Positions 21,223-32,889 of a stretch of DNA of 64,000 nt are shown piece by piece. The position numbers and the translations under genes were made by a program. The notes under the pieces were generated by a model, which made no database searches, had not been told where the DNA came from, and was given only the letters and a program-made list of their open reading frames with translations. This stretch comes from Sequoia sempervirens. Taxonomy: Eukaryota; Streptophyta; Pinopsida; Cupressales; Cupressaceae. How positions within the stretch are numbered: the first letter of the stretch is position 1; every line of letters begins with the position of its first letter. The stretch is from the NCBI GenBank assembly GCA_007258455.2, contig VDFB02270651.1, positions 494,768,320 to 494,832,319 on the forward strand, given 5' to 3'.

Positions 21223-22731
21223 TGTTGAAATGCATAAGACAACTGAGAGGGGGGTGAATCAGTTTTCACCAATCACATTCACAAATCTCAAACAATTATT
21301 AACTCCACATCCACTTTAATCTGTTATTAAGTATGAGCATGAAGTGAAAATAATAGAAAGAAATATCAACACAAGAAACACCAAATTTATGTGGAAAACC
21401 TAATAAGGGAAAAACCACAGTGAGGATTAACTCACAATATAAGAGTAATTGCAAAACCGATTACAAAGAGGCTCACTGCCAAAGATAGGACTCACTGTCT
21501 AGATACAAGGCTCACTACCTATAGATAGGAATTACTATCCAGAAGGGAGGCTCATTTCCTATAGATGAAGAAAGATAATAGAAAATCCACCACAACAACT
21601 TGCACACATCTGTAGCCTTGATCAGAGAATTGTAGACACCCTCATCTCACTACTTTCAGGAGTCAAATACATTAACATAGTATTGTCTTAAATCACTTTC
21701 ACACACTCTTGCTTCTCACACTTGTGGCATACAAGCCTTAACATCTTGTCTTATATTTATACCATATTCAACCTTAGAAACTTTCTCCAAGGTCAGCTAC
21801 ACACACTTCATATTAAAAATTCAAATTAGGTCAACAACTCAGCATTCCCACAGTGGAAAGGAATGAGAGTGAACCAAACCAACACTTAAACAAGACCCAA
21901 AAAAACATATTGGATCAATCACATGCTTCCTTAATTGATACTTATCCTTCGTATGACAAGTAGACACCAGGTTGGCCAAACCTAATGAAAAACAAACGAA
22001 CTTTGAAGTACATGTTTCCACAACAAGAGGATAACATGCAAACCACATAACACACTTCATCATACACTGGAACACATCTTGGATGCCTTCAGATTCATTC
22101 ACAGCTAATGCAACAACCTTCATACATAGAATACTTTGCATTAGTCCATCCAAACTATATAGACATACTGTAATACTGAACCTAGTCTTCCAGAGCACCA
22201 AACCATGAACACCTTTGAAAAAACATAGATAACACCATTACAATCCTTCTACCAGATCCACAAGACCTGAAATGAACCAGCGGAGGACTGCGAAGTAGGT
22301 ACATTTCCCCTAGTCCATAGACAAATAACTCTACCATACTAGTTCATAAATCGGTGAACACAACTTTCAATCTTCATCAAACCAGAAGCTCTAATCTAGG
22401 ATATATCACCCAAGGATGCCCTTAAATAGTACTTTAGATCTACACAAGAATAGGATCAACATAGAAGAAATGTAGAGCACAAACCAGAGCATATTCTCAA
22501 CACACTCACAATTTTTTCTTCACTATTTCTCAAAAGCACTTGGTAACTCATCATATCAGCACACCTACAACATCATAAAGATAACTCCATGTACTCACAA
22601 AATCTCTATAGTATCTCAAGTATACATGCACAACCTGCAATCATTTGTTTCCTTTCTCTACAACAACCTATATTGTGTCGACATCAATGAAAAAATTAAT
22701 GACAACACCACCATACTCATTCATACTTGCA
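21223..22731 (-). repeat. 5' LTR of Copia B
   Basis: 1509 bp, starting TGTTGAAATGC on the plus strand and ending CATACTTGCA. Closely similar to 16400-17908. The remainder of the Gypsy C protease frame begins a few bases to its right. Confidence 0.92.
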
Positions 22732-22744
22732 GTAGTAAATAGAT

Positions 22745-23528
22745 CTTGGTAGTCTAGTAGTGGATGTTAAGATTAATGGAACCGGCCTCCTTGAGAATAC
22801 TTTGATAGACTTGGGGGAAGAAATAAATTTCATGACAAACGAAACAATGCAGTTACTTCAGTTAGTCAACCTCATGCCCACACAAACTATTCTACAACTA
22901 GTTGAAAGGTCAACAGTCAAGCCTGAGGGAATTATTGAAGACCTATTCATTGCATTGTATTCTTGGGAATATCTTGTAGACTTTATAGTGTTACAACAAA
23001 ATGTTAATCTTGTAGGTTACCCACTCATCCTAGGTAGACCTTGGTTAGCTATAGTCAATGCATTTATAGGTTTTAGGTCTAAAAAAATGATAATATCCAA
23101 TGGGACAGTCACTAAGAACTTGGTTATTTATCTACCGGCCCAACCTTATGTTGACCTTGAGAAAACTATTTGGCCCAATTTGGATGGGGAAGATAACTAT
23201 TCTCTAGACACTAATGACTATAGAGCAAAACCCTTTATTGGATGACTCGGATGAAGATGAGCTCATTTCCCACATAATCCAAAATGCCTATGGCAAGAGC
23301 CCGTGGGAACAAGACTGCCTCATATTCCTACAAGACCCCTTGCAAAGTATTATACCAACCAATTGTACAAAAGAAATATCTCAAATATTTCATTCATTGC
23401 TACCTCAAAAATATGTACCTAGCATACCAAGTATTGATCTCTCATATATCCAAGAATCATCCAAGGAATTGGAAATTATGCCAGGAAGGAAATTAAACAT
23501 CAATAATTCCTTGAAAAAAGAGCAATAG
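22745..23528 (+). pseudogene. Gypsy C protease and linker to reverse transcriptase
   Basis: Open frame 22760-23245 reads VKINGTGLLENTLIDLGEEI and later YPLILGRPWLAIVNAFIG. These are the two conserved retropepsin blocks: the active-site Asp in LIDLG, and LGRPWL. In plant Gypsy proteases the active site is usually D-[ST/L]-GA; here it reads DLGEE, so activity is doubtful. A second overlapping frame (23214-23528) holds the linker DSDEDELI...LDPLQS-like segment that normally precedes reverse transcriptase. This is the right half of the gene cut by Copia B. Confidence 0.85.
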
Positions 23529-23639
23529 AACTCTCTACAAATAGTGTTGCAAGCACACTCAATAACAAATGCATGTGATTACCATGTATGAAAGGCATAG
23601 ATTATAATTTATGTATGTATGGAATTTATATTAATGATG

Positions 23640-24310
23640 GTTATAGACTAATTTGGCAACCATAGAGACATGAATCCTGTCTTGAGGGATATAGTGAAAG
23701 ATGAACTACAAAAGCTCCTTGATGCCGATTTTATCTATCCAATATGAGACAGTGAATGGGTCTCACCTTTGTTAAGTGTTCCCAAGAAAGGTGGGAAATG
23801 GAGAGTTTGTGTACACTATAGAGAATTGAATACAACAACCAGGAAAGACCACTTTCCTCTACCCTTCATAGATCAAGTACTTGATACTGTAGCTGGGAAG
23901 AATTACTTTTCTTTTCTTGATGGTTTTAGCGGATACAACCAGATTAAAATTGCTCCAGAGGATTAGGACAAACTACATTCACATATCCTTGGGGGATTTA
24001 TGCTTACTCTGTTCTACCCTTTGGCTTATGCAATGCTCCAGCTACCTTTCAAAGAGCAGTACTTAGCATAATTTTTTATTATGCACATGACTATATGGAG
24101 ATATACATGGATGATTTCACTACCTATGTTGAAACTTATGAAGAAAGCTCTCAATAATCTAGAAAAAGTATTAAAAAGGTGTAAAGAACACAACCTGTCG
24201 CTCAACAATAAAAAGTGTTTTATGATGATGACAGAAAGAAAAGTATTGGACACTTTATATCCAGTTTAGGAATTTAGGTTGATCCACACAAAATATAGAT
24301 AATATCTAAC
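23640..24310 (+). pseudogene. Gypsy C reverse transcriptase
   Basis: The frame begins LRDIVKDELQKLLDADFIYP and continues SPLLSVPKKGGKWRVCVHYR, ELNTTTRKDHFPLPFIDQVL and NYFSFLDGFSGYNQIKIAP, where the Asp of FLDG is the first catalytic residue. A stop near 23965 and a frameshift move the rest to another frame: FTYPWGIYAYSVLPFGLCNA, PATFQRAV and then EIYMDDFTTY, which keeps the two Asp of the YMDD box. Another shift precedes LEKVLKRCKEHNLSLN. The enzyme motifs are all recognisable but no continuous protein can be made. Confidence 0.92.
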
Positions 24311-24930
24311 TTGCATGTTCCTCAAAACCAAAGAGTTATCAAAAGTTTTCTTGGACATACAGGCTACTATAGGCGGTTTATCAAATATTTTAGTAAGATT
24401 GTTGCACCATTATTTGTTTTGTTGAGTAAGGACATTGAATTTGAATGGACATTAGAGTGTCAACACTCCTTTGAAGAACTGAAGAAAGCTCTAACTCAAT
24501 CACTAGTATTGAGAGGTCCTAGTTGGAATCTACCCTTTCATATACATATAGATGCTTCATATTTTTCCATTGGAGAAGTTTTGGGTCAAAAGGAAGGCAA
24601 TAAAAAGTATGCAATTTACTATATCAACAAGAATCTTCAAGGAGCAGAATTGAACTATATTGTAATAGAAAAATAGATGCTTGTTGTAGTATATGCTATT
24701 AATAAATTCAAGCACTATATTACTAGATATTCAATCTTTGTCCATAAAAACCACACAAAAATCAAGTATTTGATGGAGAAGCCAATAGTTGGGGGTATAT
24801 TGGTAAGATGGTTGCTTCTCTTAGAAGAATTTTATATTACCATAGTGGACAGAAATAGTAAAGAAAATTTAGTGGCAGATTTCCTATCAAGATTGCCAAC
24901 ACAATCAACTGAGGGAGTGGTGGATGATTC
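24311..24930 (+). pseudogene. Gypsy C RNase H
   Basis: The connection domain reads NQRVIKSFLGHTGYYRRFIK, YFSKIVAPL and FEELKKALTQSLVL, followed by the RNase H start IHIDASYFSIGEVLGQ with its first Asp. The Glu position falls in LNYIVIEK, just before an in-frame TAG (24674-24676). It resumes at 24677 as MLVVVYAINKFKHYI, then VRWLLLLEEF, TIVDRNSKENLVADFLSRLP. The fold is complete except for that stop. Confidence 0.9.
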
Positions 24931-26169
24931 ATTCCCATATGAACACTTATTTTCTCTACATGTACAGGTACCCTGGTATGCAGATATTGCCAATTATTTG
25001 GTCACAGGACAGATTCCACCACACTTTTCTCCAAGGGATAAAAGACAGCTAGTTCACAAATGTTTCCCATACTCCTGGGTATCTAGTTATCTATTTTATA
25101 CTGGTCCTAACAACATCATGAGAAGGTGTATCAGGGAGGATGATATCTTTGAAATCATGAATGCATGCCATGATGAGCCATGTGGAGGTCATTTTGAAGC
25201 AAAAAGAACAACTTTTAAGATCCTCACAACTCACTATTATTGCCCTACTTTGCATAAAGATTTTGTTGAATACACACGAAGTTTTGATAGGTGTCAAAGG
25301 ATGGGAAGACGAACAAAGATTGATTAAATTCCATTCCAACATCAGTTAACATTGAAACCTTTTAAAAAATGGGGTTTAGACTTCATTGGACCAATATCAC
25401 CTACATCCAACAACAAGGAATACATTCTTGTTTGTACTGATTAATTGACTAAATGGGTCGAAGTAAAGGCCTTAAAATTTTCCAAATATGGTAATGTGGC
25501 TAAGTTCTTATCAAGGCCCACAATTTACTTCTTATCTAATCACAAATATGGCTGAAGAATACCAAATTAGAAAAAAGAAATCAAAACCCTATCACGGTCA
25601 GGCTAATGGTCAAGTGGAAGTCACTAATAGGGAGTTTGAAAGTATTCTCACCAAGACAGTGTAGCTACATAGGAAAGATTGGGTTGTAAGGTTTCCTGTA
25701 GTATGGGAATACAAAACAACTTGGAAAACCACCACTGGTTTCACACCTTATAAGTTATTCTATGGTAGGATAATATTCATTCCTATTGAATTTGAATATA
25801 AAACACTAAGGACAATAGTAGAACTGAAAATGGATTTAACAAAAGCTCAGAAGGAAAGGTTGCATAATTTAAATGGTTGGATGAGATGAGAATGGAAGCA
25901 ATACATCACACAAAGGTAGTTCAACAACAAAGGAGTTCACTTTGGGGGACTGGACACTGTTATATGATTCACCGTATAAGGACTTCAAAGGAAAATTCAA
26001 ACCCAGATGGTTGGGTCCCCATGAAATTAGTCAATTTTATGCAAATGGGATAGTCCAGTTACACACCATTGATGCAGTTAGATTTTCACTCCTAGTAAAT
26101 GGCCATAAACTAAGGTTATATAAGAATCCATTGCAAAAGGATGATTTCATATTTTCACTAGTTCAATAA
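24931..26169 (+). pseudogene. Gypsy C integrase, second catalytic Asp region deleted
   Basis: The N-terminal zinc-binding part reads CHDEPCGGHFEAKRT...HYYCP...FDRCQRMG (about 25160-25310). The core begins KPFKKWGLDFIGPISP with the first catalytic Asp and continues LVCTD-stop-LTKWVEVKAL. A deletion near 25500 then joins YGNVAKFL to QGPQFTSYLI, removing the segment that should carry the second catalytic Asp. The third region, HGQANGQVEVTNREFES, keeps the Glu. The C-terminal segment at 25942-26169 (GDWTLLYDSPYKDFKGKFKP, RWLGPHEI, FSLLVNGHKLRLY) is typical of Athila/Tat-type integrase tails. Stops occur throughout. Confidence 0.9.
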
Positions 26170-26229
26170 TATGGTGCTCGTAGTGAAGTAAATATAGACT
26201 CTGACACACAAAGTGATACTTTAGCAACA

Positions 26230-27220
26230 GGTGAAATCACAATACTGTGTCTCACTTTTTGCCCAAGATGGACATTTACATCAATATTTTTAACTAAATC
26301 TTCATCTTCTAAGACCTATAGGAGCTAAAACATAAAGAATTTGAAGATGATGTGAACTAGTGATTTGTGGCAATTTGTGTGTAGATTCTAAATTTTTTTT
26401 TTTTCAAATTTTTCAAAATAAATCATGAATCTTTCAACATCTCCTTTAATAATTGGTTTTAGACAAAACAAAAACATTTTGAGAAAGTAATGTTTGTGCC
26501 GTACAACATAACTTATTTTCTATAAAGGATTAAATTCTAATTTTTTGAATATAGATTCTCAACATCAATATCTAGGGAAAGGATATTTTTTCATAATTTT
26601 TTGTTGCATTTTTTTTTTAAATTAATTTTTGAAGTCACTGTAACTATAATTTGGATAGACGTGTGTGTTGTACAACATAACTTTTTGTGTATATATTGAA
26701 ATCCAATTTTTCATTTTGGGTGAAACAAGGAAATCAATATCTATGGAATGGGTATTTTTTTTAATTTTTTTACAATGGTTTACTATTTTTCCACCTCTAC
26801 AAAACAAAGAGCTTGATGTTCAAAGAAAAACCTATGTTTAGTAAAAATTGAAAATTAAATACATGATAAAATGAAAATATATCAAACCTATACTTGTTGG
26901 AAAGCTAGTTTCAAGGGCTACAATCCTGAAAAATATAATTTTTAAATGATGTTATTTAATCCCTCAAAAAGTAAAGATAAAGTGGTTTTTTGCCAACATT
27001 TTGATAGCTGTGAAGGAGACTCCATTGTGGGTAGGATTTAATACTATAGGGTTTCTATCCAAGGGGTTTTGATCTAAGGGGGTCTTATCTATCCCTCTTC
27101 AATTAAAAACCTTTAGATGGAGCCTCTCAAGACATAAATCATTAGTTTTTCTAAAAACAGCGATTTCAAGCAAAAATCAGCACATCCCAAAAGTGAGACA
27201 TAGTATTGTGGCAACAACCC
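26230..27220. mobile_element. Inverted-repeat DNA element, copy 1 (about 1 kb)
   Basis: The ends are inverted copies of each other: CACAATACTGTGTCTCACTT from 26238 and, on the opposite strand at 27190-27212, CACAATACTATGTCTCACTT. A weaker outer match begins with GGGT. A divergent copy in the opposite orientation lies at 37638-38600: internal blocks near 26330-26390 and 26950-27050 match 38450-38510 and 37810-37910 in reverse. No protein is encoded. I could not find a convincing target duplication, so the superfamily is open. It sits in the non-coding stretch after integrase of element C. Confidence 0.7.
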
Positions 27221-28333
27221 AACACATGATATACCAAGCACATCTAGTGACCTAATGATTGAGATACACTGCTCAATCTCTGAGATCACTCAAGATTAAT
27301 TTCTCATTTTCTCTCACAAGAACACATTGCACGTTATAATACTATTCAGAATATCTTCAAAGGGACATGTTTATCAATATTCACAAAGGTTTTTGATGTC
27401 ATAGGGACCTATAGCTTAATCCTGTCAATTTTTAGAATGGACCCAGACACTACAAGTACCTGTAGCATTGTTTGGAAGCCAAAAAGAAAATTCAAGTTAG
27501 TTCCAAGGTGTCATATTCACTGCAAGTTCACGCATTTTCATTTCACAATATCTAGATGTAATATCCATCATTTCACAATAAATACCCATGGCATAATTCT
27601 TTTTTTGCCTACTAGCATTTCAAATACTTGAGCTATCAAATCACCAGCTCATATCTATAATATGCATCCCATCATTTTCACTTGCCACCCACTATGCATT
27701 ACCTTGTAGTTATTATCTATCACATTGAATCAACAAATAGATATATTATTTCCAGTTATCACACACAACAAATAGTTATTTCTTCAAGGCAGTACTTCAG
27801 GTACATTATAATGATTATTATAGTCTTCTTTAAACTATACTTCTATTTTTCATATTACTCCATGCATGCAAACTATTATATCACTAATTACCATCATTTC
27901 ATATTTAAACCACCTCCAAATCATAAACGTGAAGTGAGGTCACTTCACCAATTAAGTTGGGGGGAGGGTATAGCCTAGTCAGTATTTTCATCAATGTTTT
28001 CAAAATATACCACCTAAAATTAAAATCAATAGATACAAATCATATGCAAAACCTTCTAAGTTATTTCTCATTTTTTCTACCATGTCCAAATTGCTAAATT
28101 TTACACCCTGAGAACTTGATGTTAAGTTTAAACAAAATTTGAGAGTCAAACTTAGAACCTACTCATGAGCTCAAATTAAGTTGGTACTGAGAAGGGAAAT
28201 TCATAGTATGGTATGCTAGTAGAGAGATATGAGGAAACAAGAGGGAAGTGAAGGGTTTTGAGGGTGGTAGAGAAGATTGAGCTAAAATTTCCAAAGTTGA
28301 AATGAGTACATTGAGCAAAGAAAGAAAGAAAAA
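27221..28333 (+). other. Non-coding stretch of Gypsy C between pol and the extra frame
   Basis: No supported coding sequence. It contains a perfect hairpin at 27929-27948 and a purine tract at 27954-27969, listed separately. Confidence 0.6.
27929..27969 (+). other. Hairpin and candidate internal polypurine tract of Gypsy C
   Basis: GTGAAGTGA-GG-TCACTTCAC is a perfect 9-bp stem with a two-base loop (27929-27948). Five bases later comes the purine-rich run AAGTTGGGGGGAGGG (27954-27968). Its position, about 1.8 kb after integrase and before the extra frame, suits an extra plus-strand priming site, as proposed for some plant Gypsy lineages. Its function is inferred. Confidence 0.5.
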
Positions 28334-30970
28334 ATGGGAGGTGATGTCATTATAAGGGAGCCAGTAGCTCATCAACAAATTATGGAGGATGCAACAATGT
28401 TACCCATTTTCACCAAGGTTGGCTGGCTCAACTACTTCTTGAAGTTAATAGAATTTAGTGATTAAATGACAAGAAATTTTGCATCTACTCTTGACTATGA
28501 TGAAGCTATGGTAAAGGGACTTTTAGTAGATGCAATTGAGACTGCCATTGCATAGTTCACTACGTTACCAAGAACAGGGGTGAAATTTCTAGCATGAGCT
28601 GACGTAGTTGTAGCCAGGGGAGAATTTTGTATACAAGGAGAGTAATTAGACTCCTCATCACAAGGTACGAAAAAGAATTTCCCCCCTTGGTTATGGGAAA
28701 ATTGTGCATCTTATATTGTCAAATACATCACTTATGATGGTAGGCAGAACCTTTTGTATACAATTCATTTCAAATTACTCAATCATCTTAGGCATAATAG
28801 ATTAGTGAATGTACCAAAAAAATTGTACAATTTGTTGAAATGGATGGCTATAGAATACCAAAGAAAACAAAGTGATACCTCTCTATCTCATCACTATTTA
28901 ATTACCTTACTAATAAAGAGGAGTTTAAGGACTCGATACCCACAAGTGAGGTGGGAAGATTTCAAGAAAGAGGATTGCATAGATATTAACAATTTGTTGG
29001 ATGCACCTGTAGTACCTAAGGATGCAGAACCCCAAAATGAGCCTGAAGAGGAAAACCCCCATGTCTCCCCTATGGATTTTCCTACCTGTAGCCAAGGTGA
29101 GCATGATGAACCTGAAGAACTAGAATCTAGGCCACCTATAATTAGGAATTACCTTCTTCTTCAAGGTCACAGAAATCTAAGAGCAGAAGAGGCAGTGCAT
29201 CTACCTCCTCTACACCCTCTAAATCTAAAGAAAGGGAGAATAATCCAAAGAAAAAGAGGGATACTCAAAAGAAGAGAGAGGATGATATAAAGCAGAAGAA
29301 GGATGTTCTGAAGTGGAAGAAGAGTGTTCAAAATGGATCAAAGAAAATTGAGAAAGAAATACTCACACCTAGACGCTCTGGCAGATTGAGGAAACAAGGT
29401 TCCGCAAAGGAAAATATAGGGGAACCTAGAGGAAAAGAGATGAGTAAGGGAAAACCTCAAGAAGAACAACATCAGTAAGAACAACGTAAAAAAAATGTTA
29501 TGATTGTAGAAACTGACTCTAAATAAATAGAGGATGTTCCTAGTAATTTGAATATACCATCAAGAAGGAGAAGATATGTGGTGACAACTTCTAATTCTAA
29601 ATCAAAAGATATATTTACTACCAATAAATTACGGATAGAAACCCTAGATAGTCCCATTCATGGACATTCTGAGGAAGATAATGAGCAGTTTGAAGATACT
29701 GAGGAGGTTTACATTGAAGAAAGAGATGTAAGGAAAGAACTCCAAGAGGCATTGGATAGGATTAAACACATGGAGGAGTTAGTGTAAAATTATGAGAAGG
29801 ATAAGGAAAGATAAGCAAAAATGCAGGAGATGGAGGAGAAACTGTAGTTGTATGGCCATGGCACTAAGCTAGATTTGTTGGCACAGCTAGTCATCACCAA
29901 TATAGGGGACAAAGAACTAGCAATGCCAGATGAGAAACCCTCTCCTATCAAAACTTTTGATTACCACACAACCTTCTCACTTGGCTGCCAATTGTGGAAA
30001 GTGACTAATGAGCTTGCATAGGAAGAGGAGAAACGGAATAAATAAAAGGAATAATATCAAAGGGAACTAGATAAGAGAGACATGGAATTGAACAAATCAG
30101 TAGTCTGATTAAAGGAAATAGCAAAATAAGGTTGCACAAATTGTCATATTTAGGCCTCCACCAAGAAAATATGCATTGTTTTTATAGGAAAGGCTTCTAT
30201 GCTTTCATTTTAGTAGATTAGTTAGCAAACAATTTGTTGGTATGAGTAGGGAATCTGAATTTCTAAAAGATTTTGTTGATTCCACGCCTGAAGAATAGGA
30301 TCAACTGTGTGAGTTTTATTTGCACAACTATGTGATATCTAATGAGACAAAATGGAACCCTCTAATTTTTGTGGGAGACGTTCAGATTAGAGCACTTGCC
30401 TTCTATTATAGAAATGAGCAACTTAGGGATGAGATCATGGAGGATCATGAAGAGAAAAAGAAATCCATTAAACTTCCCATAAGAAAAGAGGCTAAAAGTC
30501 CAAATGTGGTCATTGAAGAATGGTTGAAACTCCTTAAACATAAGGTGTGGGTAAGAAAATCATGAAACTCAGAAAAGTAGATAATGAGAGAATGAGATGT
30601 TAGATGTGGGTATCAGACAATAGTGTTACAAGCATGCATAGAATAGATGGGATAGTTTAACACCTAAATTACAGAGGAAAGAACCACATTTAGTGTATAA
30701 TTTCACTGCTATGCTTTAAAGGGTACACAAATATATAGTAATTGGTGTCAACAAAGGAGTTAATTGGGTATCGCTCACCTTCCATCCACCTATTCTCCTC
30801 TATCCAATCCCACATTGGACTAGGGAGAAAGGTGATGAATGTGAGAAAGCAAGAATTATCAAGATGAGGCAGCTTTCAAAATATCAAGGGTTTTATTTGA
30901 AACAGATTCAAGGGGTTAATGCAATTATGGACCTAAGACAGATTGCTTTGTAGTACAATCAATATCCCTA
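28334..30970 (+). pseudogene. Post-pol reading frame of Gypsy C (env position, function unknown)
   Basis: A broken frame of roughly 870 codons downstream of pol, in the same orientation. It starts near the ATG at 28334 (MGGDVIIREPVAHQQ). Best segments: 28754-29290 (YTIHFKLLNHLRHNRLVNVP, then LITLLIKRSLRTRYPQVRWE and an acidic Pro-rich part), 29548-29787 (acidic with coiled-coil-like RKELQEALDRIKHMEEL), 30320-30565 and 30757-30954 (WVSLTFHPPILLYPIPHW, then ARIIKMRQLSKYQGFYLKQI). Its place matches the third frame of Athila elements, sometimes called env-like. I see no signal peptide, no clear membrane segment and no known domain, so an envelope role is not supported. The domain order suggests a globular part, a charged linker, a coiled coil and a second globular part. 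Confidence 0.72.
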
Positions 30971-30992
30971 ATTTTTTTCTTGAGGACAAGAA

Positions 30993-31011
30993 AAAGGCTA
31001 GTTGGGGTAGA
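30993..31011 (+). other. Polypurine tract of Gypsy C
   Basis: AGGCTAGTTGGGGTAGA lies directly before the 3' LTR start TGATAGG at 31012, the expected site for plus-strand priming. Confidence 0.7.
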
Positions 31012-32429
31012 TGATAGGTCCACATAGTAGCTCATTTTATGTTGTTTTCATACATATTTTTAGACACTTTTAGATACACTTTCCAGAAAATGCTCCTATA
31101 TTATACTATCCTTTCATATCTATTATGTAGACTTGAACCTAAAATATAATGATGGAATTATAGTTATAATATACTAGTATTGTATGATTTATATGAAGAT
31201 ATATATAGAATGTTGATGGAATGCTATGTTTTGATTATGATAGTTATCCTTGTGTACATGCTTTGCAAAATGAACTTGTTTGCAGCTAAAGAGAAACCAT
31301 GGTGTGCAAAAATTGGGGGATGAACCTATAGCAAAAGGAGCCTAGGACAAAAAAATAGGGGAGTTCCAAATTAGACTGAATGTGATGGTTATTGATTAAA
31401 GGCACTTGATGAAGGTTGACCATGCATTATTATAACCAATTAATAAATGTTGAAGAAGAGGTCTCCTTAACTTATGGGATTTTGACAAATGGTTGTATGT
31501 TTACATGCAATTTTTTTTTTTACAAAGTTTTAATCCTATTAGGATTCCTTTTCCTTTTTAGTTATAGGTTGAATAAATCAATCTTAACTCTACACTCTAA
31601 ATATATGGGAGTGGAGTTAATGATTTCAGTTAAGTTGTTGCTTTGAATAATATCCTCTCAAGCTTGTATATAGCTATTGGTTGAATCTGTGGGATAGTTG
31701 GTTTTTCAGTTTTATGTTATCAGTTACTTTTAGTTTCAAGACATGAAAAATATTTAGAATGATTGAGTACAATTTGTGAAAATATATTTTGTAATCTTTC
31801 ATGATATGCAATGAAGTTAGTTAATTTCATGGGATGCATAGAATTTTTTAACTAGATTTGGGTTCAATTAAAGTGAGAACAACCAATTGAGCAGGCCACT
31901 CAAGGTACTGTTCCTCACATCATTTTCCTATTATTCATTTTTGTTTAATAGTTGTTATTAGTTTATCACTACTTCATGAATCATATGCAAGTTAGCTAGA
32001 ATTTCATATCTTACTTATTGTTAATGAATTCTTACGAATATACATGCAATGGTTAACTAGTAGTACTCTGGAGGTTAATTTAGTTGATTCATTAGTTTTT
32101 ATCAGTTTTGAGTTATTACAATATCATTTCATTAGCAATAGTTCAGTTACAGTCTAAGTTGTAGGTACCTATAGCCACTAGTTTTGGTTGTTTTTTACTG
32201 TTTTATAATTATGTGAGTTTCCAGCAAGTAGAATAACTTGAGTAGGGTAGCTTAAGTAGTTTTGAATCCTTGAAGTCATATAAAATGTTGCACCATCACA
32301 AGTTTACAAACCTTGGGTTAACAATTTAATGTAGTCTTGAGCAATGTTGAGTGGACTATTCAGCTAGTTAAACCTTTAAATTGTATACGTTCTACCAAGT
32401 TTACAATACATTAATTCTTAGACTCTACA
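31012..32429 (+). repeat. 3' LTR of Gypsy C
   Basis: 1418 bp, matching 12851-14270 end to end. It starts TGATAGGTCC and ends AGACTCTACA. It is followed by AAATT, compared with AAATG before the 5' LTR. Confidence 0.93.
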
Positions 32430-32885
32430 AAATTATTAACATCACATGGGATGAATTGATAACCATGCCTCAGGGGGCATTGTAAATGACATCACCACCA
32501 AGGGGGCATATTAATAAGTCAAATCTCAAAAGATTTTATGAAATGGCCAGGGGATATGCCCCCCTTAAAATGTCAATATACTTGCTATATTGGTATTTTA
32601 AGGAAATAATAGATGGAGTGGGAATCTTCAAGGAGAATGTAGATCTCCAAAATTATTTATCCTTTCCCCCAAGTGTAGAGGAAAAGAAAACCATGCAAGA
32701 GACTATCATGTTGTGACCATAAATGAAATATGGTTGTACACCTAAGATTGTACCACCATGAATGTCAAGAAGAAAATAGGATGAAGCTACAAATGCCACA
32801 TAGTGAGGAGAAACACCATATAATAAAGATCATTATTGTTTAAAGTGATTAGGTACATCAGCATATGGAAGAGCACCATTATGAC
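32430..32885 (-). other. D-family sequence right of element C
   Basis: Continues the sequence interrupted by C. It carries CCTCAGGGGGCATTGTAAAT and ACCACCAAGGGGGCATAT motifs, also echoed near 2100-2200. No gene is supported; the short plus frame at 32486-32716 has no recognised relatives. Confidence 0.4.
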
Positions 32886-32889
32886 TAAG

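Larger units (their letters stand above)
16400..22731 (-). mobile_element. Copia element B, integrase-deleted, inserted in Gypsy C
   Basis: A 6.3 kb Ty1/Copia element on the minus strand with LTRs 16400-17908 and 21223-22731. It splits the Gypsy C frame between a VPKY motif on the left and DLGSLVVDVKINGT on the right. The flanks GTATA and GTAGT are a decayed target duplication at best. Element order from right to left is LTR, primer site, gag, zinc knuckle, protease, GAG-pre-integrase, reverse transcriptase, RNase H, polypurine tract, LTR. The integrase core is missing completely. Confidence 0.92.
12851..32429 (+). mobile_element. Gypsy element C, Athila-like, with post-pol reading frame
   Basis: A Ty3/Gypsy element whose LTRs are 12851-14270 and 31012-32429. 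It spans 19.6 kb including a 6.3 kb Copia insertion (16400-22731), so its own length was about 13.2 kb. The order is LTR, Asp-tRNA-type primer site, gag, protease, reverse transcriptase, RNase H, integrase, a 2 kb non-coding stretch, an extra long frame, polypurine tract, LTR. The flanking five bases are AAATG and AAATT, a probable target duplication with one change. The primer site, pol order and extra frame after integrase fit the Athila lineage. All frames are broken. Confidence 0.9.

Noticed and set aside
16395..22736. GTATA/GTAGT as a firm target duplication for Copia B
   Set aside because: Only three of five bases agree. The insertion is proven by the split Gypsy C frame and the paired LTRs instead.
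28334..30970. Calling the post-pol frame of Gypsy C an envelope gene
   Set aside because: The position fits, but no signal peptide, cleavage site or membrane anchor can be seen, so only the neutral term is used.
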